Shown here piece after piece: positions 17,248 to 26,074 of a stretch of DNA of 64,000 nucleotides. The notes under the pieces are model-generated. The model searched no databases. It was not told the DNA's origin and worked only from the letters and a program-made list of their open reading frames with translations. The translations under genes were made by a program, and so were the position numbers. The DNA lies in assembly GCA_025354885.1 (NCBI GenBank), contig JANXLY010000056.1:1-64000 (forward strand). The letters run 5' to 3'. Source of the DNA: Acidobacteriota bacterium. GTDB lineage: Bacteria; Acidobacteriota; Terriglobia; Bryobacterales; Bryobacteraceae. The first letter of the stretch is position 1. Every line of letters begins with the position of its first letter.

Positions 17248-17652
17248 TCAAATCTGCTTGCCTGCATCGAGCATCCAGGCGGAGTTGTGTTGTCGGAAGC
17301 CGATGTGTGGGTAGTAGTCGACTGCCTTTGGAGCAGCGAGCAGAATCACATTAGCCTGAGTGGCTTCTGCCTGCGTTCTGCGGATCAATTCTCTGCCGAT
17401 ACCGAGGCGCTGGTGTGAGGCTCGCACGGCGAGATCGGCGAGATAGGTGGCATAGACAAAGTCAGTGAAGGAACGGGAAATGCCCACAAGCAGGTTGCCA
17501 TCCCAAGCCGTCAGCACCAGGTTTGCGTTTTTCAGCATTGCGGCCATTCGAGCGCTATCGTCTACAGGCCTGCGCTCGCCGAGAGTGGATGCCCGGTACA
17601 ACTCGATAACGTCTTCCAAGTTGAGATCGTTGCCGACGCGATAAATGATCAA
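17248..17652 (-). CDS. GNAT-family N-acetyltransferase
   Basis: About 134 residues. The acetyl-CoA loop is visible as VRASHQRLGIGRELIRRTQ (motif A, Q/RxxGxG/A). A C-terminal YPHIGFRQHNSAWML follows, the usual YxxxGF strand. The frame is open to an ATG at 17721, but TTG at 17652 has GGAGATGAGG about eight bases upstream and begins the first strand (LIIYRVGNDL), so it is the better start. The acceptor is unknown. It ends 6 bases from the end of the propeller gene, convergently, with no visible terminator between. Confidence 0.82.
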   Translation of the reverse strand: MIIYRVGNDLNLEDVIELYRASTLGERRPVDDSARMAAMLKNANLVLTAWDGNLLVGISRSFTDFVYATYLADLAVRASHQRLGIGRELIRRTQAEATQANVILLAAPKAVDYYPHIGFRQHNSAWMLDAGKQI

Positions 17653-17794
17653 TGAATGTTCCTCATCTCCAATTTGACAGATTGGTCCGCCGTTAGTCAC
17701 GAAGATCCACCGGCCAGGCAAGTACGGGGCCGCAGTCTGATTCGAGTGAACGACGCGGTTCGCTTGGTTGAGGTGGCTTGATAGACTGATTCGA

Positions 17795-18964
17795 ATGAAT
17801 CCCGGGATTTACCGTCGAAACTTTCTGCAGTTCCTTGTTGCGAGTCCGCTTTTGTCCGCCGATGAAAAGGCAGAAATGAAAGGCATCCTCAATGTGATGG
17901 ACTTTGAGGCTAAAGCCAAGGCGGTAATTCCGCCGGCTCACTTCGGTTATCTGTCCACCGGTGTCGATGATGACAAAACGCTGCGGGCGAACATGGCTGG
18001 ATACAACCGGATTTTTCTTCGACCGAGGCGCATGGTTGATATTTCGAGCTGCGATACTTCGATTGAGTTGTTTGGGGAGAAATGGCCGACGCCGATTATC
18101 CTTGCGCCAACAGGGCATCAAAAAGCTTTTTACGTCGAGGGAGAACCTGCCGTTGCACGGGCTGCGAGTGCCGCTTCCCATTTGATGATTCTGTCCACGA
18201 TGACTTCGACACCCATTGAAGAGATCGCCAAAATTCACAAGCGCCCAATCTGGTTTCAGCTTTATCCCACTAACGTTTGGGATTATTCAGAACGATTGGT
18301 GCGCCGCGCAGAAGCGGCAGGTTGTACGGCGCTCGTGATCACGGTGGATACCCAAGGGGGACGAAACACGGAAACCGAAGCCCGCTCTGTTGTGCTGGAT
18401 TCGCGACAATGCTCTGCCTGCCATCCAACGAGGACGGACGGTGGGCGTGGGCGACACGCGAAGCCGATGTTTCAAGGCTTTGACATGAATATTCTGACGA
18501 CGAACAATCCTTCACTGACCTGGGCGAGCATTGCCAAGTACCGGAAAGTGACGAAAATGAAGATCCTCTTGAAGGGGCTCGAGAGCAGCGAAGATGCGCG
18601 ATTGGCGGTTGAAAACGGAGTTGACGGAATTGTAGTGTCGAATCACGGGGGCAGAGCGGTGGAGTCGGGTCGCGGAACGATTGATTGCCTGCCCGAGATT
18701 GTAGATGCGGTTCAGGGTAGAACCGTAGTGCTGATTGATGGCGGGATTCGGCGCGGGACGGATATTTTCAAAGCGATGGCGCTAGGCGCAAACGGTGTCT
18801 GTATCGGAAGACCCTATTTGTGGGCGCTCGGAGCTTATGGAGAGGCCGGGGTGGCGAAGGTGCTGGAGATTTTGCGCAATGAATTTGCGCTAGCCATGCG
18901 GCAATCGGGCACTGCAACGATTGCTGCCATTACCAAGTCTCACATCGGCATGCACCGGATATGA
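17795..18964 (+). CDS. FMN-dependent alpha-hydroxyacid oxidase/dehydrogenase with Tat-like leader
   Basis: About 389 residues. The leader YRRNFLQFLVASPLLSA has a twin-arginine pattern. It is followed by the TIM-barrel of the lactate/glycolate oxidase family. Visible motifs: GYLSTGVDDD and FLRPRRMVDIS (start of the barrel), ILAPTGHQKAFYVEGE, TVDTQGGRNTE, KGLESSEDARLA, and the active-site SNHGGRAVESGRGTID with the catalytic His and Arg. The FMN-phosphate loop is IDGGIRRGTDIFKAMALGAN. It oxidises a 2-hydroxyacid to the 2-oxoacid. The start at 17795 is chosen over 17768 because it begins the leader. It lies just upstream of the his leader but has no evident link to it. Confidence 0.88.
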   Translation: MNPGIYRRNFLQFLVASPLLSADEKAEMKGILNVMDFEAKAKAVIPPAHFGYLSTGVDDDKTLRANMAGYNRIFLRPRRMVDISSCDTSIELFGEKWPTPIILAPTGHQKAFYVEGEPAVARAASAASHLMILSTMTSTPIEEIAKIHKRPIWFQLYPTNVWDYSERLVRRAEAAGCTALVITVDTQGGRNTETEARSVVLDSRQCSACHPTRTDGGRGRHAKPMFQGFDMNILTTNNPSLTWASIAKYRKVTKMKILLKGLESSEDARLAVENGVDGIVVSNHGGRAVESGRGTIDCLPEIVDAVQGRTVVLIDGGIRRGTDIFKAMALGANGVCIGRPYLWALGAYGEAGVAKVLEILRNEFALAMRQSGTATIAAITKSHIGMHRI

Positions 18965-19012
18965 TCGATTTTTCAAGTTAAGCCAGTTTGCCGTATGGTA
19001 TCCTGCGAATTC

Positions 19013-19087
19013 ATGGCTATTGGGCTGCATCACCACCGTCTCCATCACCATCATTTTCCCGTGATGCGGCCGGCCCATATGTTGTGA
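19013..19087 (+). CDS. hisL: Histidine operon leader peptide
   Basis: An ORF of 24 codons starting MAIGLHHHRLHHHH and ending MRPAHML. Eight of the 24 codons are His, seven of them within ten codons (19028-19054). It lies 78 bases upstream of hisI and 25 bases before a strong terminator hairpin. This is the textbook layout of a his attenuator: a ribosome stalling on the His run when charged tRNA-His is scarce would prevent formation of the terminator. A possible promoter (TTCAAG at 18972, TATGGT at 18994, spacer 16) lies just upstream. No clear Shine-Dalgarno precedes the ATG. The peptide itself is not expected to have a function. Confidence 0.9.
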   Translation: MAIGLHHHRLHHHHFPVMRPAHML

Positions 19088-19111
19088 TCTTTACGATCCA
19101 CTTCTCCTATT

Positions 19112-19155
19112 AGCCCGCCGCGCTGCATCACAGCCCGGCGGGCTTTCTGTTTTTT
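19112..19155 (+). terminator. Attenuator terminator of the his operon
   Basis: Stem AGCCCGCCG (19112-19120) pairs perfectly with CGGCGGGCT (19136-19144) around a 15-base loop, followed by TTCTGTTTTTT (19145-19155). It is a rho-independent terminator between the His-rich leader and hisI. GCGGC at 19066-19070, inside the leader reading frame, can pair with GCCGC at 19117-19121 and could act as part of an antiterminator; this last point is inference. Confidence 0.9.
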
Positions 19156-19164
19156 AACCTAACT

Positions 19165-19551
19165 ATGCCAATACCGAAACTTGACTACACCAAACTCGAC
19201 GGACTCATCACCGCAGTGATCCAGGACTGGAAAACGCATCGCGTTTTGATGGTGGGATTCATGAACGAAGAGGCGTTTGCGAAGACGCTCGAAACCGGCA
19301 AGTGCTGCTTTTATTCGCGCACGCGCAGCAAGCTCTGGCTCAAGGGTGAATCCTCGGGACACTTTCTCAGCGTCAAAGAGATCCGCACCGATTGCGACTT
19401 TGACACGCTGCTGATTTTTGCCGAAGCGATGGGGCCCGGAGTCTGCCATGAGGGCTATGAATCCTGCTTTGCCAAGCAGCTCAACTCCGACCAGGAATTC
19501 GTCTACGTCGACCAGAAATCATACAACCCCGAAGAGGTCTATAAACACTAG
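19165..19551 (+). CDS. hisI: Phosphoribosyl-AMP cyclohydrolase
   Basis: A 128-residue protein, the third enzyme of histidine synthesis, opening the adenine ring of PR-AMP. Zinc and magnesium ligands are visible: [19 protein letters not shown], then TDCDFDTLL (the DxDxD metal site), and CHEGYESCF near the C-terminus. Length matches stand-alone HisI; there is no fused HisE (PR-ATP pyrophosphatase) domain. It is the first structural gene after the attenuator and is followed by hisG after 2 bases. Confidence 0.95.
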   Translation: MPIPKLDYTKLDGLITAVIQDWKTHRVLMVGFMNEEAFAKTLETGKCCFYSRTRSKLWLKGESSGHFLSVKEIRTDCDFDTLLIFAEAMGPGVCHEGYESCFAKQLNSDQEFVYVDQKSYNPEEVYKH

Positions 19552-19553
19552 CC

Positions 19554-20423
19554 ATGAAGCTCAAACTCGGTATCCCGAAGGGCTCCCTCGAGAGCGCCAC
19601 GATTGACATTTTCCGGCGGGCCGGATTTCAGATCACGACCAGTTCGCGCAGTTATTTTCCGTCAATCGATGATCCGGAAATTGAATGCATGCTGATTCGG
19701 GCGCAGGAGATGGCCCGCTATGTGGAAGACGGCATTCTGGACGCCGGGCTCACAGGTCGCGACTGGGTGGAAGAAAATAATTCCGATGTGGTGGCCGTTG
19801 CTGACCTCATTTATAGCCGAGCCAGCTTTGCCAAAGTGCGCTGGGTTCTGGCAGTGCCGGAGAACTCCACCATCAACTCCGTGAAGGATCTTGAGGGCAA
19901 GGTGATTGCGACTGAACTCGTTGGCGCGACCAAGCGTTATCTCGAACGAAACGGGGTTACAGCCAAGGTGGAATTCTCCTGGGGCGCGACCGAAGTGAAG
20001 CCGCCGATTCTTGCCGACGCAATTGTCGAAGTAACAGAGACTGGCAATTCATTGCGGGCGAACAAATTGCGGATCGTCGAGACCATTCTCGAATCGAACA
20101 CGCAATTGATCGCAAACAAGCTTGCCTTCGAAGACCCCTGGAAGAAACGCAAACTTGCGGATATGAAGCTGCTGCTCGATGGCGCGATCGCAGCGCTGGG
20201 CAAAGTCGGCCTCATTCTGAATGTGGAGAAGGTGAATCTGGCGCAAGTGCTTGCTGTTTTGCCGGCGCTCAAGAACCCGACGATCAGTCAACTTTCGGAT
20301 GAGAAGTGGGTTGCCGTTCATACGATTCTCGATGAGACGACAGTGCGCACGATCATTCCGCGGCTCAAGGAAGCCGGCGGTCAGGGCATCGTGGAATACC
20401 CCTTGAACAAGATCATTTTATAG
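19554..20423 (+). CDS. hisG: ATP phosphoribosyltransferase, long form
   Basis: A 289-residue enzyme catalysing the first committed step, PRPP plus ATP to PR-ATP. It begins [20 protein letters not shown] and has [13 protein letters not shown]. The PRPP loop is around [15 protein letters not shown], the E-x-x-x-T-G-x-(S/T)-L-x-x-N site. The length and the C-terminal domain (about residues 210-289) mark the long, self-regulated form that is inhibited by histidine and needs no HisZ. It sits 2 bases after hisI and 3 bases before hisD. Confidence 0.96.
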   Translation: MKLKLGIPKGSLESATIDIFRRAGFQITTSSRSYFPSIDDPEIECMLIRAQEMARYVEDGILDAGLTGRDWVEENNSDVVAVADLIYSRASFAKVRWVLAVPENSTINSVKDLEGKVIATELVGATKRYLERNGVTAKVEFSWGATEVKPPILADAIVEVTETGNSLRANKLRIVETILESNTQLIANKLAFEDPWKKRKLADMKLLLDGAIAALGKVGLILNVEKVNLAQVLAVLPALKNPTISQLSDEKWVAVHTILDETTVRTIIPRLKEAGGQGIVEYPLNKIIL

Positions 20424-20426
20424 TCC

Positions 20427-21674
20427 ATGCCATTACTTCGCATTCTTCCCCGTAGCAAGGCAACGAGCCTGCTGAAGCGCCGCAATATGAAACTTGCGGA
20501 GGCGATTGCTGTTGTTGAGCCGATTCTCGAAGCCGTTCATAGACATGGCGACAAGGCGCTGCTCGAATATGCCAGACGCTTCGACAATTTTGATCGCAGG
20601 AGCCCGCGCATTGCACCGAAAGAGTGTGAGGCCGCGGCGAAACAATTGACGCCGCAGTTTGTCAAAGCAGTGAAGATGGCCTCAGCTAACATTCGGAATT
20701 TTGCCAAACTGCAGATCCCTAAGGCTGCTTCGATCGAACTTGCACCGGGCCATCGAGCCGGATACATCATTCGCCCGCTGGATACGGTTGCCGCATACAT
20801 TCCTTCAGGCCGCTATCCCCTGCCATCTACCCTGCTAATGACGGCGTTGCCGGCACAGGTGGCTGGCGTGCCCAACATCTGTGTCACCTCTCCGCGCTTT
20901 GTACCGGAGATCTTTGGCACCGCGCATCTGCTGGGGGTAAAGAATACGTTTCTACTCGGTGGTGCGCATGCGATCGCGGCGTTTGCCTTTGGAACAAAGA
21001 CAGTGCCCAAGGCCGACCGCATCGTGGGACCGGGTAATATTTATGTCGCAGCTGCGAAGAAGTTGCTTGCTGGCGACGTTGGAATTGATTTTGTTGCCGG
21101 ACCGACTGAGATTCTGATGATTGCGGCGAAGGGCAATCCCAAGTGGATTGCTGGTGACATGCTGGCGCAGGCGGAACACGATACCGATGCTGCGGCGATC
21201 CTGCTTACGACCTCAGCCACGCTGGCTGAAGCGGTGGCGCTTGAGGTGGATCGTCAACTGGAAACGCTGCCTACCTCTGCGGTGGCGCGGGTTGCGATCC
21301 GGCGCAATTCGGCGATCCTGCTTGTTGATTCGCTCGAAGAAGCCTGCGAGCTTTCGAATCGATTTGCGCCCGAACATTTATCGATCCCAAGTAGCAATTT
21401 GCTGAAACATCTCAAGCACGCCGGCGGCATTTTCATCGGCGACTATTCGCCTGAGGCGGCCGGTGATTATGCTAGCGGGCCCAATCACGTGTTGCCCACC
21501 AGTGGTGCAGCGCGCCTGCGCGGCGGCTTGTCTGCTGCCGACTATGTGAAGGTGATTACGACGCAATCCCTGACGCGGGGTGCGTTGGCTGCTCTTGCTC
21601 CGTCGATTACTACTCTTGCGCGTGCAGAAGGTCTTGAGGCGCACGCCCGTTCTGTGGAAGCGAGGCTCGACTGA
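20427..21674 (+). CDS. hisD: Histidinol dehydrogenase
   Basis: A 415-residue protein catalysing the last two oxidations from L-histidinol to L-histidine with NAD. Key segments are IVGPGNIYVAAAKKLL, AGPTEILMIA, and the zinc/catalytic region AQAEHDTDAAAILL. The catalytic-Glu/His motif is NRFAPEHLSI, and a final His-bearing zinc region lies at the end (GLEAHARSVEAR). Length is normal. Its stop overlaps the hisC start by one base (TGATG), indicating coupling. Confidence 0.96.
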   Translation: MPLLRILPRSKATSLLKRRNMKLAEAIAVVEPILEAVHRHGDKALLEYARRFDNFDRRSPRIAPKECEAAAKQLTPQFVKAVKMASANIRNFAKLQIPKAASIELAPGHRAGYIIRPLDTVAAYIPSGRYPLPSTLLMTALPAQVAGVPNICVTSPRFVPEIFGTAHLLGVKNTFLLGGAHAIAAFAFGTKTVPKADRIVGPGNIYVAAAKKLLAGDVGIDFVAGPTEILMIAAKGNPKWIAGDMLAQAEHDTDAAAILLTTSATLAEAVALEVDRQLETLPTSAVARVAIRRNSAILLVDSLEEACELSNRFAPEHLSIPSSNLLKHLKHAGGIFIGDYSPEAAGDYASGPNHVLPTSGAARLRGGLSAADYVKVITTQSLTRGALAALAPSITTLARAEGLEAHARSVEARLD

Positions 21675-22747
21675 TGGAGTTTCCACGTCCCGTTCCACGG
21701 CCCGCTATCGAGAAGATGGCAGCCTACCATCCGCCAAGCTCGGGCCGTGCTGGCAAGCTCCGCCTCGACTTCAACGAGAACACGCTCGGTGCGAGCCCGA
21801 AGGTAATTGCGAAGATCACCGAGATGCTCTCGGCCGATGCTCTTACCGTTTACCCCGAATACACCGAAGTGCTGCCTGTGCTGGCCCGGTTTTTTGAAGT
21901 GTCCGAAGACGAACTCGTGATGACCAACGGTACAGATGAGGCGATCCAGGTGCTGATCAACGCCTATGTCGATAACGACGATGACGTGCTGATTCTGACA
22001 CCGAGCTATGCGATGTATCGCTTTTATGCAGAGCTTGCCGGAGCCACGGTTCGAACGCTTCCGTACAAGAAAGACACGCTCAAGTTTCCGCTTGAGGAAT
22101 TGCTCGGGGCCATCCAGCCCGACACCAAGGCTATTCTGATTTCGAATCCGAATAACCCCACAGGGACGGCAATCAAGCGAGAAGGCATCGAGCACATTCT
22201 CGACAAGGCACCCCGAGCGGCGGTTCTGATCGATGAAGCTTACTTTGAATTTTGCGGCATCACCATGCTGCCTTATCTAAATGAATATCCCAACCTCTTT
22301 GTGAGTCGTACTTTCTCAAAGGTCTACGGCATGGCGGCGCTTAGGGTAGGATGTCTTTTCTCCTGTGCGGATAATATGCAGGCGATCCACAAGTCGCACT
22401 CGCCGTACTCGGTCAACTACATTGCCGCAATTGCGGCGAAGGCGGCCGTTGAAGATTTGAGCTATTTGCATTCCTTCGTGACCGAAGTGCTTGCAGCTCG
22501 CGAAGTGCTGACGGCAGGTCTTGAGAAACTGGGCATCGCTTATGTGCCGAGCCAGGCGAATTTTGTTCTCCTGCACATTGGGCCGAGAGCGCAGGAAGTC
22601 TGCGATCAGTTGCGGGCCAGCGGAATTCTGGTGCGCAATCGCAGCTACGAGATCCCGGGATGCGTGCGAGTCACGGTTGGAACGCAAGAACAGACGCGGC
22701 GCTTTCTCGCTGCACTGGAACCACTTTGGAAGGAGATTCAACGATGA
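21674..22747 (+). CDS. hisC: Histidinol-phosphate aminotransferase
   Basis: A 357-residue PLP-dependent fold type I aminotransferase. Motifs: LDFNENTLGASPKV at the N-terminus, TNGTDEAIQVL (PLP phosphate), ISNPNNPTGTAI, VLIDEAYFEF, and the Schiff-base Lys in SRTFSKVYGMAALRVG. The C-terminal Arg lies in GCVRVTVGT. It converts imidazole acetol phosphate and glutamate to histidinol phosphate. Its stop overlaps the HAD gene's ATG as ATGA. Confidence 0.95.
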   Translation: MEFPRPVPRPAIEKMAAYHPPSSGRAGKLRLDFNENTLGASPKVIAKITEMLSADALTVYPEYTEVLPVLARFFEVSEDELVMTNGTDEAIQVLINAYVDNDDDVLILTPSYAMYRFYAELAGATVRTLPYKKDTLKFPLEELLGAIQPDTKAILISNPNNPTGTAIKREGIEHILDKAPRAAVLIDEAYFEFCGITMLPYLNEYPNLFVSRTFSKVYGMAALRVGCLFSCADNMQAIHKSHSPYSVNYIAAIAAKAAVEDLSYLHSFVTEVLAAREVLTAGLEKLGIAYVPSQANFVLLHIGPRAQEVCDQLRASGILVRNRSYEIPGCVRVTVGTQEQTRRFLAALEPLWKEIQR

Positions 22748-23388
22748 AGCCCCTTCTCGTTTTTGACATGGACGGTGTGCTGGTTGATGTGAAGGAGTCG
22801 TATCGGGAATCGATACGCTCAACGGTGCTGCATTTCACGGGCAAGGATGCGCCGCACGATGTGATTCAGTACTACAAGAATCGGGGCGGCTGGAATAACG
22901 ACTGGAAGCTGAGCCGCGAACTTTGCAGTGTGTACGGCAAAGAGATCGCCTATGAAACGGTTGTAGAAGTGTTCAACCAGTATTTCTTTGGACACAATGG
23001 CGTGCCGGGCCTGATCGAGCGAGAACGCTGGATTGATACGAACGACGTGCTGGCCCGATTGAATCAGAGATTCGACTTTGCCATCTTCACGGGTCGCATG
23101 CAGGAAGAAGGGCAGATCACGTTGCGACGCTTTGCCACTCATCTCAACTGGGTTGCTGTGATCGGTGACGACGATGTGACGCAATCGAAGCCGCATCCTG
23201 AAGGGCTCCTGAAGCTGAAGCTGGAACGAGAAGTGGCCTATTATCTGGGCGACACTGTTGACGACGCGAAGGCGTCGAAGGCGGCACAAGTTCCCTTCAT
23301 TGCCATCACGGCGCCAGGCGGCAATTTTGCAGCATTTGCACCAGCTGCCTTTCTCAACAGCATCAACGAACTGGAGACTTTTCTTTAA
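22744..23388 (+). CDS. HAD-superfamily phosphatase in the his operon, candidate histidinol-phosphatase
   Basis: 214 residues. All four HAD motifs are present: [15 protein letters not shown] (nucleophile and acid Asp), II FTGRM (Thr), [15 protein letters not shown] (Lys), [15 protein letters not shown] (Asp pair). The cap domain follows motif I as in subfamily IA. The frame opens further upstream but the ATG at 22744 overlaps the hisC stop and begins directly at motif I. No HisN, HisK or bifunctional HisB is seen, and the gene is coupled on both sides to his genes. Dephosphorylation of histidinol phosphate is therefore the most economical function; this is inference from context. A related HAD family (TIGR01548) is known for association with his genes. 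Confidence 0.85.
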   Translation: MKPLLVFDMDGVLVDVKESYRESIRSTVLHFTGKDAPHDVIQYYKNRGGWNNDWKLSRELCSVYGKEIAYETVVEVFNQYFFGHNGVPGLIERERWIDTNDVLARLNQRFDFAIFTGRMQEEGQITLRRFATHLNWVAVIGDDDVTQSKPHPEGLLKLKLEREVAYYLGDTVDDAKASKAAQVPFIAITAPGGNFAAFAPAAFLNSINELETFL

Positions 23389-23393
23389 CCAAC

Positions 23394-23981
23394 ATGCGCA
23401 CTTCCACCATCGAACGTATTACCAAAGAGACGCAGATCCGCGGCACTCTCAAAATTGAAGGCAAGGGCAAATACACGATTGCGACCGGTGTCCGGTTTCT
23501 GGATCACATGCTGGAGCTGTTTACCCGGCACGGCGGCTTTGACCTGAAACTGGAAGCAGCGGGCGACCTCGACGTGGACCAGCACCACACTGTAGAAGAT
23601 GCAGGCATCGTGCTCGGCCAGCTCTTTAATCAGGCACTTGGCGACCGCAAAGGCATCAACCGAGCCGGTTACTTTGTACAGACGATGGACGAGACACTTG
23701 CTGTATGCGCTGTCGATCTTGGCGGCCGTCCCGCGCTGGTCTACAAGGACCTAGTAAAGGTGGTGCATGTGGGCGACTTGCAGACTGAGTTGCTGATCGA
23801 TTTCTTCGACGGATTTACACAACACGCGAAGGCGAACTTTCACGCAAAGGTTCTCTACGGACGATCCAATCACCACAAGATTGAAGCGATCTTCAAGTGT
23901 TTTGCCCGCGCGATGAAGTACGCGTGTTCGAAGGATGCGCGGCTCAAAGATCAACTTCCCTCAACCAAGGAATTGCTGTGA
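23394..23981 (+). CDS. hisB: Imidazoleglycerol-phosphate dehydratase
   Basis: A 195-residue single-domain enzyme that removes water from IGP to give imidazole acetol phosphate. It has the metal-binding motifs [35 protein letters not shown] and [20 protein letters not shown]. There is no N-terminal phosphatase domain, unlike the enterobacterial bifunctional HisB, so histidinol phosphatase must come from elsewhere. Its TGA overlaps the hisH GTG start (GTGA). Confidence 0.96.
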   Translation: MRTSTIERITKETQIRGTLKIEGKGKYTIATGVRFLDHMLELFTRHGGFDLKLEAAGDLDVDQHHTVEDAGIVLGQLFNQALGDRKGINRAGYFVQTMDETLAVCAVDLGGRPALVYKDLVKVVHVGDLQTELLIDFFDGFTQHAKANFHAKVLYGRSNHHKIEAIFKCFARAMKYACSKDARLKDQLPSTKELL

Positions 23982-24574
23982 TATCGATCATCGACTACGG
24001 CGCTGGCAATTTGCGCTCGGTCCAGAATACGCTGGCAGAATTGGGCGCGAGTTACAAGCTGATCGATACGCCCGAGGCAGTGCGAGCGGCCGACAAGCTG
24101 GTGCTCCCTGGTGTGGGCCACTTTGGTCAACTGATGATGTCGCTCGATTCGCTGCAACTGCGTCAGCCGATCCTCGAAAAGATTGCGGCGGGTAACCCTT
24201 TTTTCGGAATCTGCCTTGGGATGCAGGCGTTGTTTTCGGCTTCAGAAGAAGCTCCCGAATTGACGGGCCTGAGCATCTACCCGGAGCGCATTGAACGTTT
24301 TCCGGCTGGTGCCCGGGTGCCGCACATGGGCTGGAATTCGCTTAAGCCTCGCCCGGATTCAAAACTGCTCTCGGGCCTTGTGGATCCAATCTACGTGTAC
24401 TTCGCGAACAGCTACTACGCGCCTCCGGTAGAAGCGACATCTGCGATTTGTGATTACCAGTTGCCCTTCAGCGCAGTGATCGAACGCGACAACATTTACG
24501 GCGTACAATTTCATCCGGAGAAATCTGGTCCGACGGGTCTCAAGATCATGCGTAACTTTCTGGAGCTGGTCTAA
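23978..24574 (+). CDS. hisH: Imidazole glycerol phosphate synthase, glutaminase subunit
   Basis: 198 residues. The protein begins [20 protein letters not shown]. The triad is visible: nucleophile Cys in [12 protein letters not shown], and His/Glu in VQFHPEKSG. HisH supplies ammonia to HisF through a tunnel. The frame is open upstream to 23897, but GTG 23978 overlaps the hisB stop and begins exactly at the conserved N-terminus, so it is the start. It is coupled to hisF by TAATG. Confidence 0.96.
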   Translation: MISIIDYGAGNLRSVQNTLAELGASYKLIDTPEAVRAADKLVLPGVGHFGQLMMSLDSLQLRQPILEKIAAGNPFFGICLGMQALFSASEEAPELTGLSIYPERIERFPAGARVPHMGWNSLKPRPDSKLLSGLVDPIYVYFANSYYAPPVEATSAICDYQLPFSAVIERDNIYGVQFHPEKSGPTGLKIMRNFLELV

Positions 24575-25338
24575 TGCTTGCCAAACGAATCATTCCGTGT
24601 CTTGATGTGACGGCAGGCCGGGTCGTCAAGGGAATCAATTTCGTGAACCTGCGCGATGCAGGCGACCCGGTGGAACTGGCTCAGCGCTACAACGAGCAGG
24701 GCGCGGACGAAGTTGTGTTTCTCGATATCACAGCGAGTTCGGATGAGCGCAACACGATGGTGGATGTTGTCTTTCGCACTGCGCAGCGGGTCTTCATTCC
24801 ACTTACTGTGGGTGGCGGCATTCGCGAAGTGCGCGACGCAAGACGGATCCTCGTTTCGGGAGCAGACAAGGTGAGCGTGAATACAGCTGCTGTGCGGCGT
24901 CCCGAACTCATCACCGAGTTGAGCAAGGAATTTGGCGCGCAGGCTGTTGTGCTTGCGATCGATGCGCGGCGCAAGTCGCCCGACTCGTGGAGTGTTCATA
25001 CCAGGGGTGGACGGGTCGATGAACACATCGATGTTGTGGAGTGGGCCCAGCGTGGCGAAGCGCTTGGCGCAGGAGAGATCCTGCTCACATCGATGGATAC
25101 AGATGGTGTGCAGCAGGGCTTTGACTGCGCACTAACGCGTGCGGTGAGCCGGGCGACTCGAATCCCGGTGATTGCGAGCGGCGGTGGAGGAACCCCGGAG
25201 CATTTTCTCGAAGTGCTCACCGATGGCGAGGCGGATGCAGCGCTTGCGGCGAGCATTTTCCATTACGGCACTTACACGGTCAACGACCTCAAAGAGTTTT
25301 TGGCCAAACACAATATTCCTGTCAGAAAGAACGCATGA
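24574..25338 (+). CDS. hisF: Imidazole glycerol phosphate synthase, cyclase subunit
   Basis: A 254-residue TIM-barrel enzyme. It begins [19 protein letters not shown] with the catalytic Asp in CLDV. The second catalytic Asp is in LLTSMDTDG. Phosphate-binding loops VGGGIR and [11 protein letters not shown] are intact. Together with HisH it makes IGP and AICAR from PRFAR. Stop and start overlap with hisA by 4 bases. Confidence 0.97.
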   Translation: MLAKRIIPCLDVTAGRVVKGINFVNLRDAGDPVELAQRYNEQGADEVVFLDITASSDERNTMVDVVFRTAQRVFIPLTVGGGIREVRDARRILVSGADKVSVNTAAVRRPELITELSKEFGAQAVVLAIDARRKSPDSWSVHTRGGRVDEHIDVVEWAQRGEALGAGEILLTSMDTDGVQQGFDCALTRAVSRATRIPVIASGGGGTPEHFLEVLTDGEADAALAASIFHYGTYTVNDLKEFLAKHNIPVRKNA

Positions 25339-26030
25339 TCGTACCCTGCATAGATCTACAGGACGGCAAAGTCGTCCAACTTGTACAAGGCAAAGAAAAG
25401 GCGCTTGAAGGCGAAGCGCCACTCGTGATGCTGGAGCGCTTTAGCGGTTTTCCCGAAATCCAGGTGATCGATCTCGATGCGGCAATGGGCCGTGGTGCAA
25501 ATGATTCGATCGTTGAATTGCTCGCGGGTCGCGCGCGCTGCCGGGTTGGCGGCGGAGTGCGCAGCCCGGAACGCGCTTTGGCTCTCGTGGGTCAAGGCGC
25601 AGCGCAAGTGATCGTCGGCACTGCGGCATTTACCCGCGACGGAATCAATGCTTCGCTGCTGGGATCGATTGCGGCAGCCATCGGAAAGGAGCGCATCCTG
25701 ATTGCGCTCGATTCGAAGTACGGCAAGATTGTGGTGAAGGGCTGGCAGGAATCGACGGAGCTGACTGCCGTAGAAGTATTGCAGCAGCTTGAGCCCTACT
25801 GCGGCGGTTTTCTCTGTACCTATGTGGATAAAGAGGGGATGCTTGCAGGCACAGATCTAGACTGGTTTCAGCAATTGCGTGATGGCACTACATTGCCGAT
25901 TACGGCTGCGGGCGGGATTACTACCATCGACGACATCAAAGCGTTGATGGCAATGAACATCCACTCGGCGGTAGGGATGGCGATCTACACAGGCCGCCTC
26001 GATCTGAACGAATTACGTCAAATGCTCTAA
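25335..26030 (+). CDS. hisA: Phosphoribosylformimino-AICAR-phosphate isomerase
   Basis: 231 residues, a half-barrel-duplicated TIM-barrel like HisF. Start [18 protein letters not shown] gives the first catalytic Asp. The phosphate sites are [13 protein letters not shown] and [13 protein letters not shown]. The second catalytic Asp is in [10 protein letters not shown], a slightly divergent form of the usual (Y/T)TDxxxDG. It converts ProFAR to PRFAR. It is the last his gene; no terminator hairpin follows, and the next gene begins 45 bases on. Confidence 0.93.
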   Translation: MIVPCIDLQDGKVVQLVQGKEKALEGEAPLVMLERFSGFPEIQVIDLDAAMGRGANDSIVELLAGRARCRVGGGVRSPERALALVGQGAAQVIVGTAAFTRDGINASLLGSIAAAIGKERILIALDSKYGKIVVKGWQESTELTAVEVLQQLEPYCGGFLCTYVDKEGMLAGTDLDWFQQLRDGTTLPITAAGGITTIDDIKALMAMNIHSAVGMAIYTGRLDLNELRQML

Positions 26031-26074
26031 GACTGCCCGCTCTGCGCCGATAAGGCAATTGAGCAGAACAAGCA

